Positions 45,496 to 53,900 of a stretch of DNA of 64,000 bases are shown one piece after another. Numbering within the stretch: position 1 is the stretch's first letter; each line of letters opens with the position of its first letter. The stretch covers positions 248,001 to 312,000 of the forward strand of contig NZ_CP101497.1 of NCBI RefSeq assembly GCF_024362325.1, written 5' to 3'. The translations under genes and the position numbers were made by a program. A model generated the notes under the pieces. That model did not search any database and was not told the origin of the DNA. It saw only the letters and a program-made list of their open reading frames with translations. The DNA comes from Microcella humidisoli (GTDB lineage Bacteria > Actinomycetota > Actinomycetes > Actinomycetales > Microbacteriaceae).

Positions 45496-46768
45496 GACCC
45501 ACCGCCGCCGGCAGAGCCCAGTCGGGCAGGTCGCCGAGCTGCTCGCCGAGCAGGGCGAGCCAGGCATCGTCGGGCGCACGCCGGATCGACACGCGCGCGA
45601 CGGCCCATCCGGCCCGTTCGAAGGAATCCCGCACCGGGTCGGGGTCGAGCGACCCGTCAGCACGCACGCCCGGAGCCGCCGGACCCGCGAGCAGTGCCAC
45701 GGCGGGGGCGCGGCCGGAACGCTGTGCGAGCATCCACCGCAGGGTCTGATCGTCGGGGGCACCCGCGATCACGACGATCGGCGGAGCGCCCGGTGCGGCG
45801 CGCTCGGGAAGGTCGCCGGCGCGCGTCGCGAGCTCGAGCAGCGCGAGCTCGCCGAGCACGTCGCCGACCGGGCCGTCGGCGACGGGGGCGTCGGCGCCGC
45901 GCTCGGTCGGGGTGTCAAGCTCGACGCTGTAGCCGCGTTCGGCGAGGTGCACGGCGGCCGAGGCGGCCATGCGCACGATCCACTCGAAGGTCGGGCTCGA
46001 CGCCGTGCGCTGACCGCGCGCGAGTCGGTCGCGCACGAGCTGCGCGTCGCGATAGCCGATCGACTGCGTGTCGACGACAAGGCGCGCGTGCGGCCCCGCC
46101 TGCGGTTCGTCCTGCCGCACCATGAGCTCGCCCTGGCGCGCCGTCACGCGCCAGTGCACGCGGCGAAGGGCGTCGCCATCGCGGTACTCGCGCGTCACGA
46201 CGTCGTCGTCAGCGCGCTCGCGCGACCGCGAGGTGCGCGGTCCCGCATCGGTCGACGGGTCGGGAACGGGCCCGACGGGCAGCGGCGTCACGGCCGGCAG
46301 CACGAGCTGCGCGACGACCGCGCGCGTGTCGGTGACCCGCAGCGCGAGCGCGAAAGGATCGCGATCCTCGATGAGCAGCGGGCCGACGAGGGCGAGGCCC
46401 CGTCGGGCGGGCCAATAGCGGTAGCCGAGGGATGAGGGCCGCGCCCCCGTGACCTCGCGCAGGCGGCCCGGCCCCGCGAATCCGGGCAGCATGGGCACGC
46501 GCTCGACCCATTCGGCGGCCCGCGCGCGTCCGCTCACGGTGACCGTCACCTGCACCTGCTCGCCCTCGGTCGCGACGACGGGCTCGAGCTGCCGGCCCAC
46601 GCGCACTCGCGGCCGCGAGCTTGCGACGGCCGCGAGGGCGATGAGCGGGGCCGCGACGGCGATCGCCGCGATCGGCAGCAGCTCGGGCCGCTCGAGCACG
46701 TAGGCGAGCGCGCCGAGGCCCACCGCGACCACGAGGAACGCGATGCCGCGAGCGGTGAGCCGGGGCAC
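45488..46768 (-). CDS. DUF58-domain protein
   Basis: This 426-residue protein has two N-terminal membrane helices and a DUF58 domain (RGLALVGPLLIEDRDPFAL, EYRDGDALRRVHWRVTARQGELMVRQ) related to von Willebrand A folds. DUF58 proteins act with MoxR ATPases, which may act as chaperones for metal- or vWA-type partners. GTG start, 9 nt after the moxR stop. Confidence 0.9.
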   Translation of the reverse strand: MPRLTARGIAFLVVAVGLGALAYVLERPELLPIAAIAVAAPLIALAAVASSRPRVRVGRQLEPVVATEGEQVQVTVTVSGRARAAEWVERVPMLPGFAGPGRLREVTGARPSSLGYRYWPARRGLALVGPLLIEDRDPFALALRVTDTRAVVAQLVLPAVTPLPVGPVPDPSTDAGPRTSRSRERADDDVVTREYRDGDALRRVHWRVTARQGELMVRQDEPQAGPHARLVVDTQSIGYRDAQLVRDRLARGQRTASSPTFEWIVRMAASAAVHLAERGYSVELDTPTERGADAPVADGPVGDVLGELALLELATRAGDLPERAAPGAPPIVVIAGAPDDQTLRWMLAQRSGRAPAVALLAGPAAPGVRADGSLDPDPVRDSFERAGWAVARVSIRRAPDDAWLALLGEQLGDLPDWALPAAVGRG

Positions 46769-46777
46769 GAGCGGGGC

Positions 46778-47779
46778 CTAGTCGCGCGCGGTCGGCACCG
46801 GCACGGGCGTGGCCGCCACGATGCGCTCGACGACCTCGTCGACACTGCGCACGGTGCTGCCGTCGGGATGCTGCGCGCGCGGCACCAGCAGCATGCGGTG
46901 CGAGAGCACCGTGGTCGCGAGCGCGTCGATGTCGTCGGGCAGCACGAAGTCGCGGCCGTCGAGGGCGGCGCGCGCGCGGCTCGCCCGCACGAGCTGCAGC
47001 GTCGACCGCGGGCTCGCCCCGAGGCGCAGGGCGGAGTCCTCGCGCGTCGCCTGCGCGATGGCAACGGCGTAGCGTTCGACGGCGGGGCTCACGTACACCT
47101 CGCGCACGGTCGCGATCATGCGGCGCAGCCCCGCGACATCGACGACCGGTTCGACTCGGTCGAGCGGGCTGCCGTGCTCGCGATCGCGCACCATGAGCGC
47201 TTCGCTCTCGGCGTCGGGGTAGCCGATCGAGATGCGCGCCATGAAGCGGTCGCGCTGCGCCTCGGGCAGCGCGTAGGTGCCCTCCATCTCGATGGGGTTC
47301 TGCGTCGCGACGACGAGGAACGGGCTCTCGAGGTGGTGCGTGCGGCCGTCGACGGTGACCTGCTGCTCCTCCATGCACTCGAGCAGGGCCGACTGCGTCT
47401 TGGGGCTCGCGCGGTTGATCTCGTCGCCGATGACGATGTGGGCGAAGACCGGCCCCGGCGTGAACTCGAAGGTGCCGAGCTGCTGGCGGAAGACGCTGAC
47501 ACCCGTGATGTCCGCCGGCAAGAGGTCGGGCGTGAACTGGATGCGGTTGACGGTGCCGTCGATGCAGCGCGCGAGCGCGCGGGCGAGCATCGTCTTGCCG
47601 ACGCCGGGAACGTCTTCGATGAGCAGGTGCCCTTCGGCCAGCAGCACCGTGAGCGCCGCATCCACCGCGTCGGGCTTGCCGTCGAGAACGCTGTTCATGG
47701 CCCGCCGGATGCCCGCTCCGAGTTCCGCGAACTGCTCAGCGCTCAGCGCCCCGACCTCCGACGTCGTCGTCATGCTCAT
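46778..47779 (-). CDS. MoxR-family AAA+ ATPase
   Basis: This 333-residue ATPase has Walker A in [13 protein letters not shown], Walker B-like region [19 protein letters not shown] and the sensor [18 protein letters not shown] typical of MoxR. It probably remodels the DUF58/transglutaminase partners encoded next. Its ATG overlaps the cofE stop (ATGA), tying it to an F420 gene. Confidence 0.93.
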   Translation of the reverse strand: MSMTTTSEVGALSAEQFAELGAGIRRAMNSVLDGKPDAVDAALTVLLAEGHLLIEDVPGVGKTMLARALARCIDGTVNRIQFTPDLLPADITGVSVFRQQLGTFEFTPGPVFAHIVIGDEINRASPKTQSALLECMEEQQVTVDGRTHHLESPFLVVATQNPIEMEGTYALPEAQRDRFMARISIGYPDAESEALMVRDREHGSPLDRVEPVVDVAGLRRMIATVREVYVSPAVERYAVAIAQATREDSALRLGASPRSTLQLVRASRARAALDGRDFVLPDDIDALATTVLSHRMLLVPRAQHPDGSTVRSVDEVVERIVAATPVPVPTARD

Positions 47780-48597
47780 TCCTCGACTCTGTCACGGTCT
47801 TCCGGAGCGTGGGCCGAGAATCCCGCACGGTAGCCGTCTTCGTAGGCTTCGCGGCTGCCGATCGAGAACATGTCGTCGGCGTGCGGGCGCACGAGACTGC
47901 GCGCCCCGGGCGCATCGTCGTCGAGGAGCCGGGCGAGCCCGCGCACGGCTGCGACGGGGATGCCGCTCGCCTTGCCTTTCACGAGGTCGGCCGCCGCGGC
48001 GATCTCGTCGCCGACCGCCGGGGCTGTCACTTCGAGCAGCTTGCCCGCGGCGTCACGCGACCCGCGCAGGTCGTCCAGCAGCCGCACGCCGCTCGCGCCG
48101 ATCACGATGTCGGTCTGCCCTTCGCGCCACGCACGGCCCGCCGTGTCGGTGATGACGACGCCGACCGGTGTACCGACGCACGCCTCGACGGCGGCGCGGA
48201 TCGCCGCGGCGCTCGCGTCGGGGTCGAGCGGCAGCAGCAGCACCGTTCCGTCGGCGGTGTTGCTCGCGTCAACGCCGGCCGCGGCCATGACGAGGCCCAG
48301 ACGGTTCTCGACGATGCGCGTCGTGCCGCCGTCGGCGCGGGCGCGCGTCGCGACCACCCGCACCGTCTCGTCGGTGATCGCCTGCTCGCGGTCGGCGGCG
48401 TGCACGATGCGGCCCTCGGCCTTGCTCACGATCTTGCTCGTCACGGCGAGGATGTCGCCGGGCTCGACCCCCGCGCGCCGCGCAGCGTCGGCGACGAGGC
48501 GCGGCAGGTGGTCGCCCGGGGTGATCTCGGGAAGCCCCGAGATGCCCCAGACGCGCAGTTCGGCGGCGGGCGGTTCGGCGGCGCTCGCGTCGGTCAT
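47776..48597 (-). CDS. cofE: Coenzyme F420-0:L-glutamate ligase (single domain)
   Basis: This 273-residue enzyme adds gamma-glutamates to F420-0. The blocks [45 protein letters not shown] and the C-terminal [16 protein letters not shown] are present. It ends after the CofE domain: the FMN-dependent reductase domain fused to the C-terminus in mycobacterial FbiB is absent. Stop and moxR start overlap in ATGA. Confidence 0.92.
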   Translation of the reverse strand: MTDASAAEPPAAELRVWGISGLPEITPGDHLPRLVADAARRAGVEPGDILAVTSKIVSKAEGRIVHAADREQAITDETVRVVATRARADGGTTRIVENRLGLVMAAAGVDASNTADGTVLLLPLDPDASAAAIRAAVEACVGTPVGVVITDTAGRAWREGQTDIVIGASGVRLLDDLRGSRDAAGKLLEVTAPAVGDEIAAAADLVKGKASGIPVAAVRGLARLLDDDAPGARSLVRPHADDMFSIGSREAYEDGYRAGFSAHAPEDRDRVEE

Positions 48598-48634
48598 GCG
48601 CCCATTCTTCCCGGTCGGGTGCTCCCCGGGGGCT

Positions 48635-48670
48635 GTGTGCCGTTCGCGGCACATGCCGCGCGCGGCACAC
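48635..48670. terminator. Compound hairpin between cofE and a small membrane-protein gene
   Basis: Nested inverted repeats (GTGTGCCG/CGGCACAC outside, CGCGGCA/TGCCGCG inside) form a long stem directly after the stop codon of the 84-residue membrane protein gene on the minus strand. It separates that gene from the cofE operon. Confidence 0.65.
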
Positions 48671-48925
48671 TCAGCGGGTGAGGCGACCGGAGCGATGCCG
48701 GCGTTCACGAGCGGGCGGCGCCGAGTCGGCACTCTCGCGGGTGGCTGGGGGCGTGAAGCCGCGGTACTCGCCGGGCCCGTAGTACTCCTCGAGCCCGCGC
48801 CTCACCCCCATCCACACGACCGTGTAGATCACCCAGATCAGAAGGGTGACTCCGACGACGACCGCAATGAACACGAGGATCGGGATCGCAGTGAACAGAG
48901 CGTCGAAGGGGGCAATCGGGTTCAT
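48671..48925 (-). CDS. Small single-helix membrane protein
   Basis: This 84-residue protein has one strong membrane helix (about residues 11-36: [20 protein letters not shown]) and a polar, basic C-terminal tail with [12 protein letters not shown] recognise no family. It follows the LLM gene by 45 nt and ends at a strong hairpin. Confidence 0.7.
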   Translation of the reverse strand: MNPIAPFDALFTAIPILVFIAVVVGVTLLIWVIYTVVWMGVRRGLEEYYGPGEYRGFTPPATRESADSAPPARERRHRSGRLTR

Positions 48926-48970
48926 GAGCAACACTCTGGCACAGGTATCCGACGCCGCACGGTGCACGAC

Positions 48971-49972
48971 TCAGCGGGTGAGGCGGGGCAGCACCTCGCG
49001 GCCGAAGAGCTCGAGGAACGCATCCTGGTCGCGACCGACGTTGTGCAGGTGGATGCGGTCGATGCCGAGATCGAGGTAGCGCTGGATGTTCGCCCGATGC
49101 GCATCCGGGTCGCTCGAGATGAGCATCCGCTCGTCGAAGTCGTCGGGGCGCACGAGCTTGGCGATCTGCTCGAGATCGTAGGGCGAGCGGATGTCGCTCT
49201 TCGCGAAGCGCATGCCCGCCTGCGGCCACTCGGCGAGCGCGTTCTGCATCGCCTCGGCCTCGGTCGGCGCCCACGAGAGGTGCAGGCGCAGGGCGTGCCG
49301 CGGCGCCTCGCGCCGCCGCCCCGCCTCCCGCGCCCCCTCGCTGAAGCGCTGCAGCAGCACCGGCAGCTTCTCGAACGGCACCGAGTCGATGAGCAGGCCA
49401 TCGGCGACCTGCCCGGCACGGCGCGCCGTGATCGGCCCGGCCGTCGCGATGAGCAGCTGCGGCGGCGCCGCCGGGCTCGTCCACAGCCGGGTCGACTCGA
49501 GCTGGTACCAGCGGCCCTCGTGCTTGACGTCGCGGCCAGCCGAGCCGGAGGCGAAGAGCTTCTTGATGATCGTCACCGCTTCGAACATGCGGTTGATGCG
49601 CTCGGCGGGCTCGGGCCAGTAGCCGCCGACGATGTGCTCGCTGATCGCCTCCCCGCTGCCGAGCGCCAGCCAGTGCCGGTCGGGGTACAGGCTCGCGAGC
49701 GTCGCGGATGCCTGCGCGACGAGCGCGGGGTGCCACCGGAAGGTCGGCGCGAGGGCACCGACCCCGAGCTCGCCGGTCGTCTGGGCGCCGAGGGCGGAGA
49801 CGACGTTCCAGACGAAGGCCGCCTCGCCCTGGCTCGGGGTGAACGGCTGCGCCGCGTCGCCCGCGAGCGTGCCGCGGAAACCCTGCTGCTCGGCGAGCGC
49901 CGCGAGCCGCACCGCCTCGCGTGGGGCGAGCTGCTCGAGCGCGGCGGCGTAGCCGATAGCGGGCACGGTCAT
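48971..49972 (-). CDS. LLM-class F420-dependent oxidoreductase (Fgd-like)
   Basis: This 333-residue luciferase-like TIM-barrel protein resembles the F420-dependent glucose-6-phosphate dehydrogenase and related TIGR03557-type group (VWNVVSALGAQTTGELGVGALAPTF in two parts, YPDRHWLALGSGEAISEH, PQLLIATAGPITARRAGQ). It is a likely F420 user in the cytoplasm; substrate unknown. Its ATG overlaps the stop of the oxygenase gene upstream (ATGA). Confidence 0.87.
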   Translation of the reverse strand: MTVPAIGYAAALEQLAPREAVRLAALAEQQGFRGTLAGDAAQPFTPSQGEAAFVWNVVSALGAQTTGELGVGALAPTFRWHPALVAQASATLASLYPDRHWLALGSGEAISEHIVGGYWPEPAERINRMFEAVTIIKKLFASGSAGRDVKHEGRWYQLESTRLWTSPAAPPQLLIATAGPITARRAGQVADGLLIDSVPFEKLPVLLQRFSEGAREAGRRREAPRHALRLHLSWAPTEAEAMQNALAEWPQAGMRFAKSDIRSPYDLEQIAKLVRPDDFDERMLISSDPDAHRANIQRYLDLGIDRIHLHNVGRDQDAFLELFGREVLPRLTR

Positions 49973-50955
49973 GCGGTCGGGGCCACGCTCTTCGTCGACT
50001 TGCCGGCGAGGTGCGGGCCCGCCATGACGGGCTCGTAGCGCGGCGACTCCCCCGCGGCGAGGCAGGAGGGCAGGCACTCGACGATGGCGGAGTAGTTCGC
50101 GTTGTGGAAGAACGGCATGCTCTGGCGGCGCTGGCTCGCGGCGGCGCTCGACCCAGCCTCGGCATCCGGATTCACCACGCGGTGCAGGGTCGAGGTCCAG
50201 CGGTCGTTCGTCCAGCGGGCCATGAGGTCGCCGATGTTGATGACGAGCGCGCCCTCCGCCGGGGGGATCGGCACCCACGACTCGGTCGCGGCGTCGTGCA
50301 CCTCGAGACCCGCGCGACCAGGCTCTTGGCGGAGGATCGTGAGCGTTCCGTAGTCGGTGTGGGCTCCCGCGCGCAACTGCCCCGGCTCGGGCGCGTGCGT
50401 CTGCTCGGGGTAGTTGATGGCCCGCAGGGCGCTGGGGCTCGCGTCGATGGACCGCGCGAAGTAGTCGGCCGGGAGGTCGAGCCCGAGCGCGAACATGCCC
50501 ATCAGTCGTTCGGCGAGGGCACTCATCTCGGCGTAGTACGCCTGCCACGTCGACTGCAGATCCGGCAGCGCGGCGGGCCACACGTTCGCCGTGAACAGCG
50601 CGGCCTCCGTCTCGTCGACCGGCGAGAACGAGGGGCGGATGCCCGGCCCCATGTTGAACGACTCCTTCAGGTCGCCCGGCGTGATGTCGCCGCGCGAGGC
50701 CGCGAGCGACTCGCTGCGCATCGGGAAATAGCCGTAGAGCCCGCCGGCGGTCCGCTCGACGGCGAGCTTGTCGGCGAGCGGCAGATCGAAGAAGGCGCGC
50801 GCCGCGCTCCACGCGGCATCGGCCACCGCGGGGTCGACCCCGTGGTCGACGACCTGGAAGAAGCCGACCGTGCGCAGAGTCTCGTCGAACTCGCGCCCGA
50901 CGACGCTCGGGTCGCGGTCGAGACTGATAGTCGGAACGGCGATCGACGGCGTCAT
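49969..50955 (-). CDS. 2-oxoglutarate/Fe(II) oxygenase, isopenicillin N synthase family
   Basis: This 328-residue oxygenase has the N-terminal DIOX_N region (GFFQVVDHGVDPAVAD) and a complete iron site: HTDYGTLTIL supplies His and Asp, LHRVVNP the distal His, and RQSMPFF the Arg and Ser that bind 2-oxoglutarate. The substrate is unknown. ATG 50955 is chosen because a TAGCGT box lies 6 nt upstream. It is coupled to the LLM oxidoreductase. Confidence 0.9.
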   Translation of the reverse strand: MTPSIAVPTISLDRDPSVVGREFDETLRTVGFFQVVDHGVDPAVADAAWSAARAFFDLPLADKLAVERTAGGLYGYFPMRSESLAASRGDITPGDLKESFNMGPGIRPSFSPVDETEAALFTANVWPAALPDLQSTWQAYYAEMSALAERLMGMFALGLDLPADYFARSIDASPSALRAINYPEQTHAPEPGQLRAGAHTDYGTLTILRQEPGRAGLEVHDAATESWVPIPPAEGALVINIGDLMARWTNDRWTSTLHRVVNPDAEAGSSAAASQRRQSMPFFHNANYSAIVECLPSCLAAGESPRYEPVMAGPHLAGKSTKSVAPTA

Positions 50956-50961
50956 GGCCAC

Positions 50962-50967
50962 ACGCTA
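50962..50967 (-). promoter_or_regulatory. -10 box of the 2-oxoglutarate oxygenase operon, leaderless
   Basis: TAGCGT on the minus strand precedes the ATG at 50955 by 6 nt and helps choose that start over the in-frame GTG at 50961. Confidence 0.5.
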
Positions 50968-51055
50968 CCGCCTCGGTCAGCCGGTGCACACCGCGCGAGC
51001 ATCCCGCGCCCAGGAGCCTCGCCTAGCGTCGAAGCACCGACCCGGAAGAGGAGCC

Positions 51056-51556
51056 ATGCCCACCATCACCGCCCTGCTCGAGCGCTTCGACCGGCTCGTC
51101 GTCTGGACGATGGACGCGTTCGGCATCAAGTTCGCCCGACTCGCCCTGGGCATCGTCTTCATCTGGTTCGGCGCGCTCAAGATGATCGGCGAGCTGAGCC
51201 CCGCCTACGACCTGGTCGCGGCGACGATCTACTGGCTGACACCCGAGATCATCATTCCGCTCATCGGCCTGTGGGAGGTCGCGATCGGCGTGGCGTTCCT
51301 GTTCCCCCCGCTCACCCGGGTGGCCCTGCTCCTGCTCATCCCGCAGATGCCAGCGACCTTCCTGCCGCTCGTGTTGCTGCCCGAGGTGACGTTCACGGTC
51401 ATCCCGTGGGGCCTCACGCTCGAGGGCCAGTACATCGTCAAGAACCTCGTCATCATCGCGTGCGCCCTCATCATCGGCGGCACGGCACTGAGGAAGGACC
51501 GCAGCGACCGCGAGGCGCGCACCGGGGCGATCGAGGTGCCCGTCTCGACCGGGTGA
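51056..51556 (+). CDS. DoxX-like small membrane protein
   Basis: This 166-residue protein has four membrane helices and the DoxX-type opening ARLALGIVFIWFGALKMIGE. Family members are linked to membrane redox processes, but the function here is unknown. GGAAGAGGAG precedes the ATG and TAGCGT at 51024-51029 is a plausible -10 box. Confidence 0.83.
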   Translation: MPTITALLERFDRLVVWTMDAFGIKFARLALGIVFIWFGALKMIGELSPAYDLVAATIYWLTPEIIIPLIGLWEVAIGVAFLFPPLTRVALLLLIPQMPATFLPLVLLPEVTFTVIPWGLTLEGQYIVKNLVIIACALIIGGTALRKDRSDREARTGAIEVPVSTG

Positions 51557-51560
51557 TCGA

Positions 51561-52427
51561 TCAGTCGCGGTGCGCTGCGACCCAGTGATCGGGGCGGCGG
51601 ATGCCCGGCGGAAGCAGTGTCGACGCGTCGCCCATCGCGGCCGTCACCTGGGGCTGCGTCAGGAACAGTGCCGCGCTCGCGTCGGCACCCGAGAGGTCGG
51701 CATCGCGCAGATCCGCCGCGAGCAGGTCGGTGGCCGCCAGGTCGGCACCCCGCAACGATGCGGCGATCAGCAGAGCGCCGCGCAGGTCGGCACCCCGCAG
51801 ATCGGCACCGTCGAGCCGCGCGCCGAGCAGGTCGGCGCGCGGGCCGAGGGTGCGACCGCGCACGCGCGTCGGGGCCGGCAGGCCGCGACGCGCGGCGGCG
51901 GCGAGCTCGGCGAGCAGCGGCAGCACCGAGGCTCGCACGGCATCGAGGTCGAGCGCGAGCAACGCCTCGGGCCCGGCGCCGCCGAGGCGCTGCGTCGCCT
52001 CGGCGGCATCGAGCAGCGCGCGGCGCTGCGGCCCCGCATCGGGGTGGGCGAGGGCCTCGGCGAGCCACCACTGCAGCTCGTGCAGGGCCCGGGCGATCGG
52101 CAGGGCGGCGTAGAGGGCCGTGCGGGCCGTGCGCGTATCCGGAGCACTGTCGACCGCCGCCTGCGAGAGCCGCTGGCCCGCACCGAAGCAGTCGTAGACC
52201 GAGCACCCGCGGTAGCCCCGCGGGCGCAGCTCGGCATGAATCGTGCACGAGCGATCATCGGCGAGGTTGCGGCACGGCTCGCCCGCCGGCTTGTCGTGCG
52301 CGAAATCGGCAGAGCGCGTGAAGGCCAGCGCGACGCAGCAGAGCGCAAGGCAGTCACCGCACGAGGGCACGAGCAGCTGGCGACGATCGCCGCGCGGCAA
52401 TAGTGCAGTGCGGGTCGGCTCGGTCAT
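51561..52427 (-). CDS. Cysteine-rich (YkgJ-like) and pentapeptide-repeat fusion protein
   Basis: This 288-residue protein opens with a cysteine cluster like the YkgJ zinc- or iron-chelating family (PSCGDCLALCC, then CRNL, CTIH and RGCSVYDCFG). A helical middle follows, then a pentapeptide-repeat helix near residues 195-260 (LLGARLDGADLRGADLRGAL and similar A(D/N)LxX units). The function of this pairing is unknown. The stop is 4 nt from the convergent DoxX-like gene. Confidence 0.83.
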   Translation of the reverse strand: MTEPTRTALLPRGDRRQLLVPSCGDCLALCCVALAFTRSADFAHDKPAGEPCRNLADDRSCTIHAELRPRGYRGCSVYDCFGAGQRLSQAAVDSAPDTRTARTALYAALPIARALHELQWWLAEALAHPDAGPQRRALLDAAEATQRLGGAGPEALLALDLDAVRASVLPLLAELAAAARRGLPAPTRVRGRTLGPRADLLGARLDGADLRGADLRGALLIAASLRGADLAATDLLAADLRDADLSGADASAALFLTQPQVTAAMGDASTLLPPGIRRPDHWVAAHRD

Positions 52428-52471
52428 CCCGAGATTCTGCCCGGTCGCGCGCGCGGGGCCAACCGCACGCG

Positions 52472-53044
52472 TCAGATCGGCGACTCGCCGCGCGCGAGCC
52501 GTTCCATGTAGCCCGACAGCTTGCGCGACCGCGTCTCGGCGCGCACGACGCCGGCAAGGCGGAACACGATGCCGAACCGGGCTTGGGCGCTGAGCGCCGC
52601 GAAGGTCGCTGACGCCGCAGGTGAGGCGTCGAGCGCGGCCTGCAGGTCGGCGGGCACGACCATGCCCTTCTGGCTGTAGGCGGCATCCCACCGACCGTCG
52701 GCCTTCGCCCGCTCCACCTGTTCGAGGCCCGGTGGGCGCATGCGGCCCGCCTCGGTCAAGCGCTCGATGATGCCGACGTTGCGCTGCGACCACACCGAGC
52801 GAGGGCGCCGCGGCGTGAACACCTGCAGCGAGTAGTCGTCGTCGAGCCCGTAGATCTGCCCGTCGATCCAGCCGAAGCACAGCGCCGACTCGAGCGCTTC
52901 GTCGTAGGTGATGCCGGGGGCGGTCGAGCGCTTCTTGCGCATCTTCAGGCGCACCCCGGGGTGGTCCGGATGCGCCTCGAGCCACTCCTCCCAGGCCTCG
53001 ACGCGCTCGAAGAGCATCACCGGCTTGTCGGAGTTCGCGACCAC
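52472..53044 (-). CDS. YdeI/OmdA-family protein
   Basis: This 190-residue protein matches the YdeI-like/OmdA group (GVRLKMRKKRST, ITYDEALESALCFGWIDGQ, FTPRRPRSVWSQRNVG), small cytoplasmic proteins linked to envelope-stress tolerance in other bacteria. GTG 53044 is the start: TACGCT lies 6 nt upstream, as in other leaderless genes of this window. Confidence 0.87.
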   Translation of the reverse strand: MVANSDKPVMLFERVEAWEEWLEAHPDHPGVRLKMRKKRSTAPGITYDEALESALCFGWIDGQIYGLDDDYSLQVFTPRRPRSVWSQRNVGIIERLTEAGRMRPPGLEQVERAKADGRWDAAYSQKGMVVPADLQAALDASPAASATFAALSAQARFGIVFRLAGVVRAETRSRKLSGYMERLARGESPI

Positions 53045-53050
53045 ACCGTC

Positions 53051-53056
53051 AGCGTA
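53051..53056 (-). promoter_or_regulatory. -10 box of the YdeI-like gene, leaderless
   Basis: TACGCT on the minus strand precedes the GTG at 53044 by 6 nt. Confidence 0.45.
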
Positions 53057-53078
53057 GGCGCGACGGCCGACGACCGTG

Positions 53079-53369
53079 CTACTGCGGTTTCGTCGCGACC
53101 CCGTCGAGCCAGAGCGTGTCACTGGCGTCGCTATGCGTGCCGCCCGACCCGACGTGCTTCGCGTCGATCGTCGCACCCTTCTTGATGACGTGCACGATCG
53201 CCATCGCATGACCGCGGCCCAAGCCGTAGTCGTCGGCGAGCCACTGCACGATGACGCCGGCCTTCACGCCTGAATCGTCATAGCCGAGCGCACCCGCCTC
53301 TGCGATGAGCTCGCGGGGCGTCTTGCCCGTCTTCACCTCGACTGCGTCGAGGTATGCCTGAAACGACAT
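53079..53369 (-). CDS. DUF4287-domain protein
   Basis: This 96-residue protein matches DUF4287 (MSFQAYLDAVEVKTGKTPRE, then LADDYGLGRGHAMAIVHVIKKG). These small helical proteins often sit near START/AHSA1-type genes, as here. The function is unknown. AGGGAGGA precedes the ATG. Confidence 0.87.
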   Translation of the reverse strand: MSFQAYLDAVEVKTGKTPRELIAEAGALGYDDSGVKAGVIVQWLADDYGLGRGHAMAIVHVIKKGATIDAKHVGSGGTHSDASDTLWLDGVATKPQ

Positions 53370-53382
53370 GATCGTCCTCCCT

Positions 53383-53847
53383 TTACCCGTAGCGATCGAC
53401 CAGGCGGTCGATCGTGCTGCCCCACCCGGCGACGCACTGGGACCACCCTGCGACGTCGGTGCCCGAAGGCGCGGCCCACGAGAGCGTGAACTCCATGTCG
53501 GTCTGCCCGCCAGTCTCCCCCAGCACGAGAGCACCCTCGAACCCGTCATCGGGGTCGGGCCAGCCGGGCCGAGCCCCCCACGCGAAGCGCAGCGCGCGGC
53601 GCGGCTGAATCTGCCGGTACACACCGCCGGTGACGTACGCGGTGGTGCTGTCAACGATCATCGGCACGCACCACGCGCCGCCGACCCGCAGATCGACGGT
53701 GATCGGCACGGTCGCTCGTGACCGGTTCTCGGGGTTCAGGTACCAGTCGAGCCGCTCGGCCACCGTCCAGTCGGCGAACACATCGGCGGGCGAAGCCCGA
53801 ACGCGTCGTCGGAGCACGGTGCTCAGTTCGGGTTGCGTCTCTGCCAT
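53383..53847 (-). CDS. SRPBCC/AHSA1-domain protein
   Basis: This 154-residue START-like protein has the AHSA1 pattern: VRASPADVFADWTVAERLDWYL at the N-terminus, VDLRVGGAWCVPM in the middle and a C-terminal helix (GWSQCVAGWGSTIDRLVD). Such folds bind small hydrophobic ligands. The ligand is unknown. It lies 13 nt upstream of the DUF4287 gene and is probably co-transcribed. Confidence 0.87.
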   Translation of the reverse strand: MAETQPELSTVLRRRVRASPADVFADWTVAERLDWYLNPENRSRATVPITVDLRVGGAWCVPMIVDSTTAYVTGGVYRQIQPRRALRFAWGARPGWPDPDDGFEGALVLGETGGQTDMEFTLSWAAPSGTDVAGWSQCVAGWGSTIDRLVDRYG

Positions 53848-53900
53848 CACCCGAGTGTGCACGAGTGCGAGCATCACGGCCACACCGTGACACCGTGCTG

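Noticed and set aside
42769..46125. An 1118-codon plus-strand frame opposite fbiD, tgpA and DUF58
   Set aside because: Antisense to three clear genes; Arg/Gly/Asp-rich shadow without domains.
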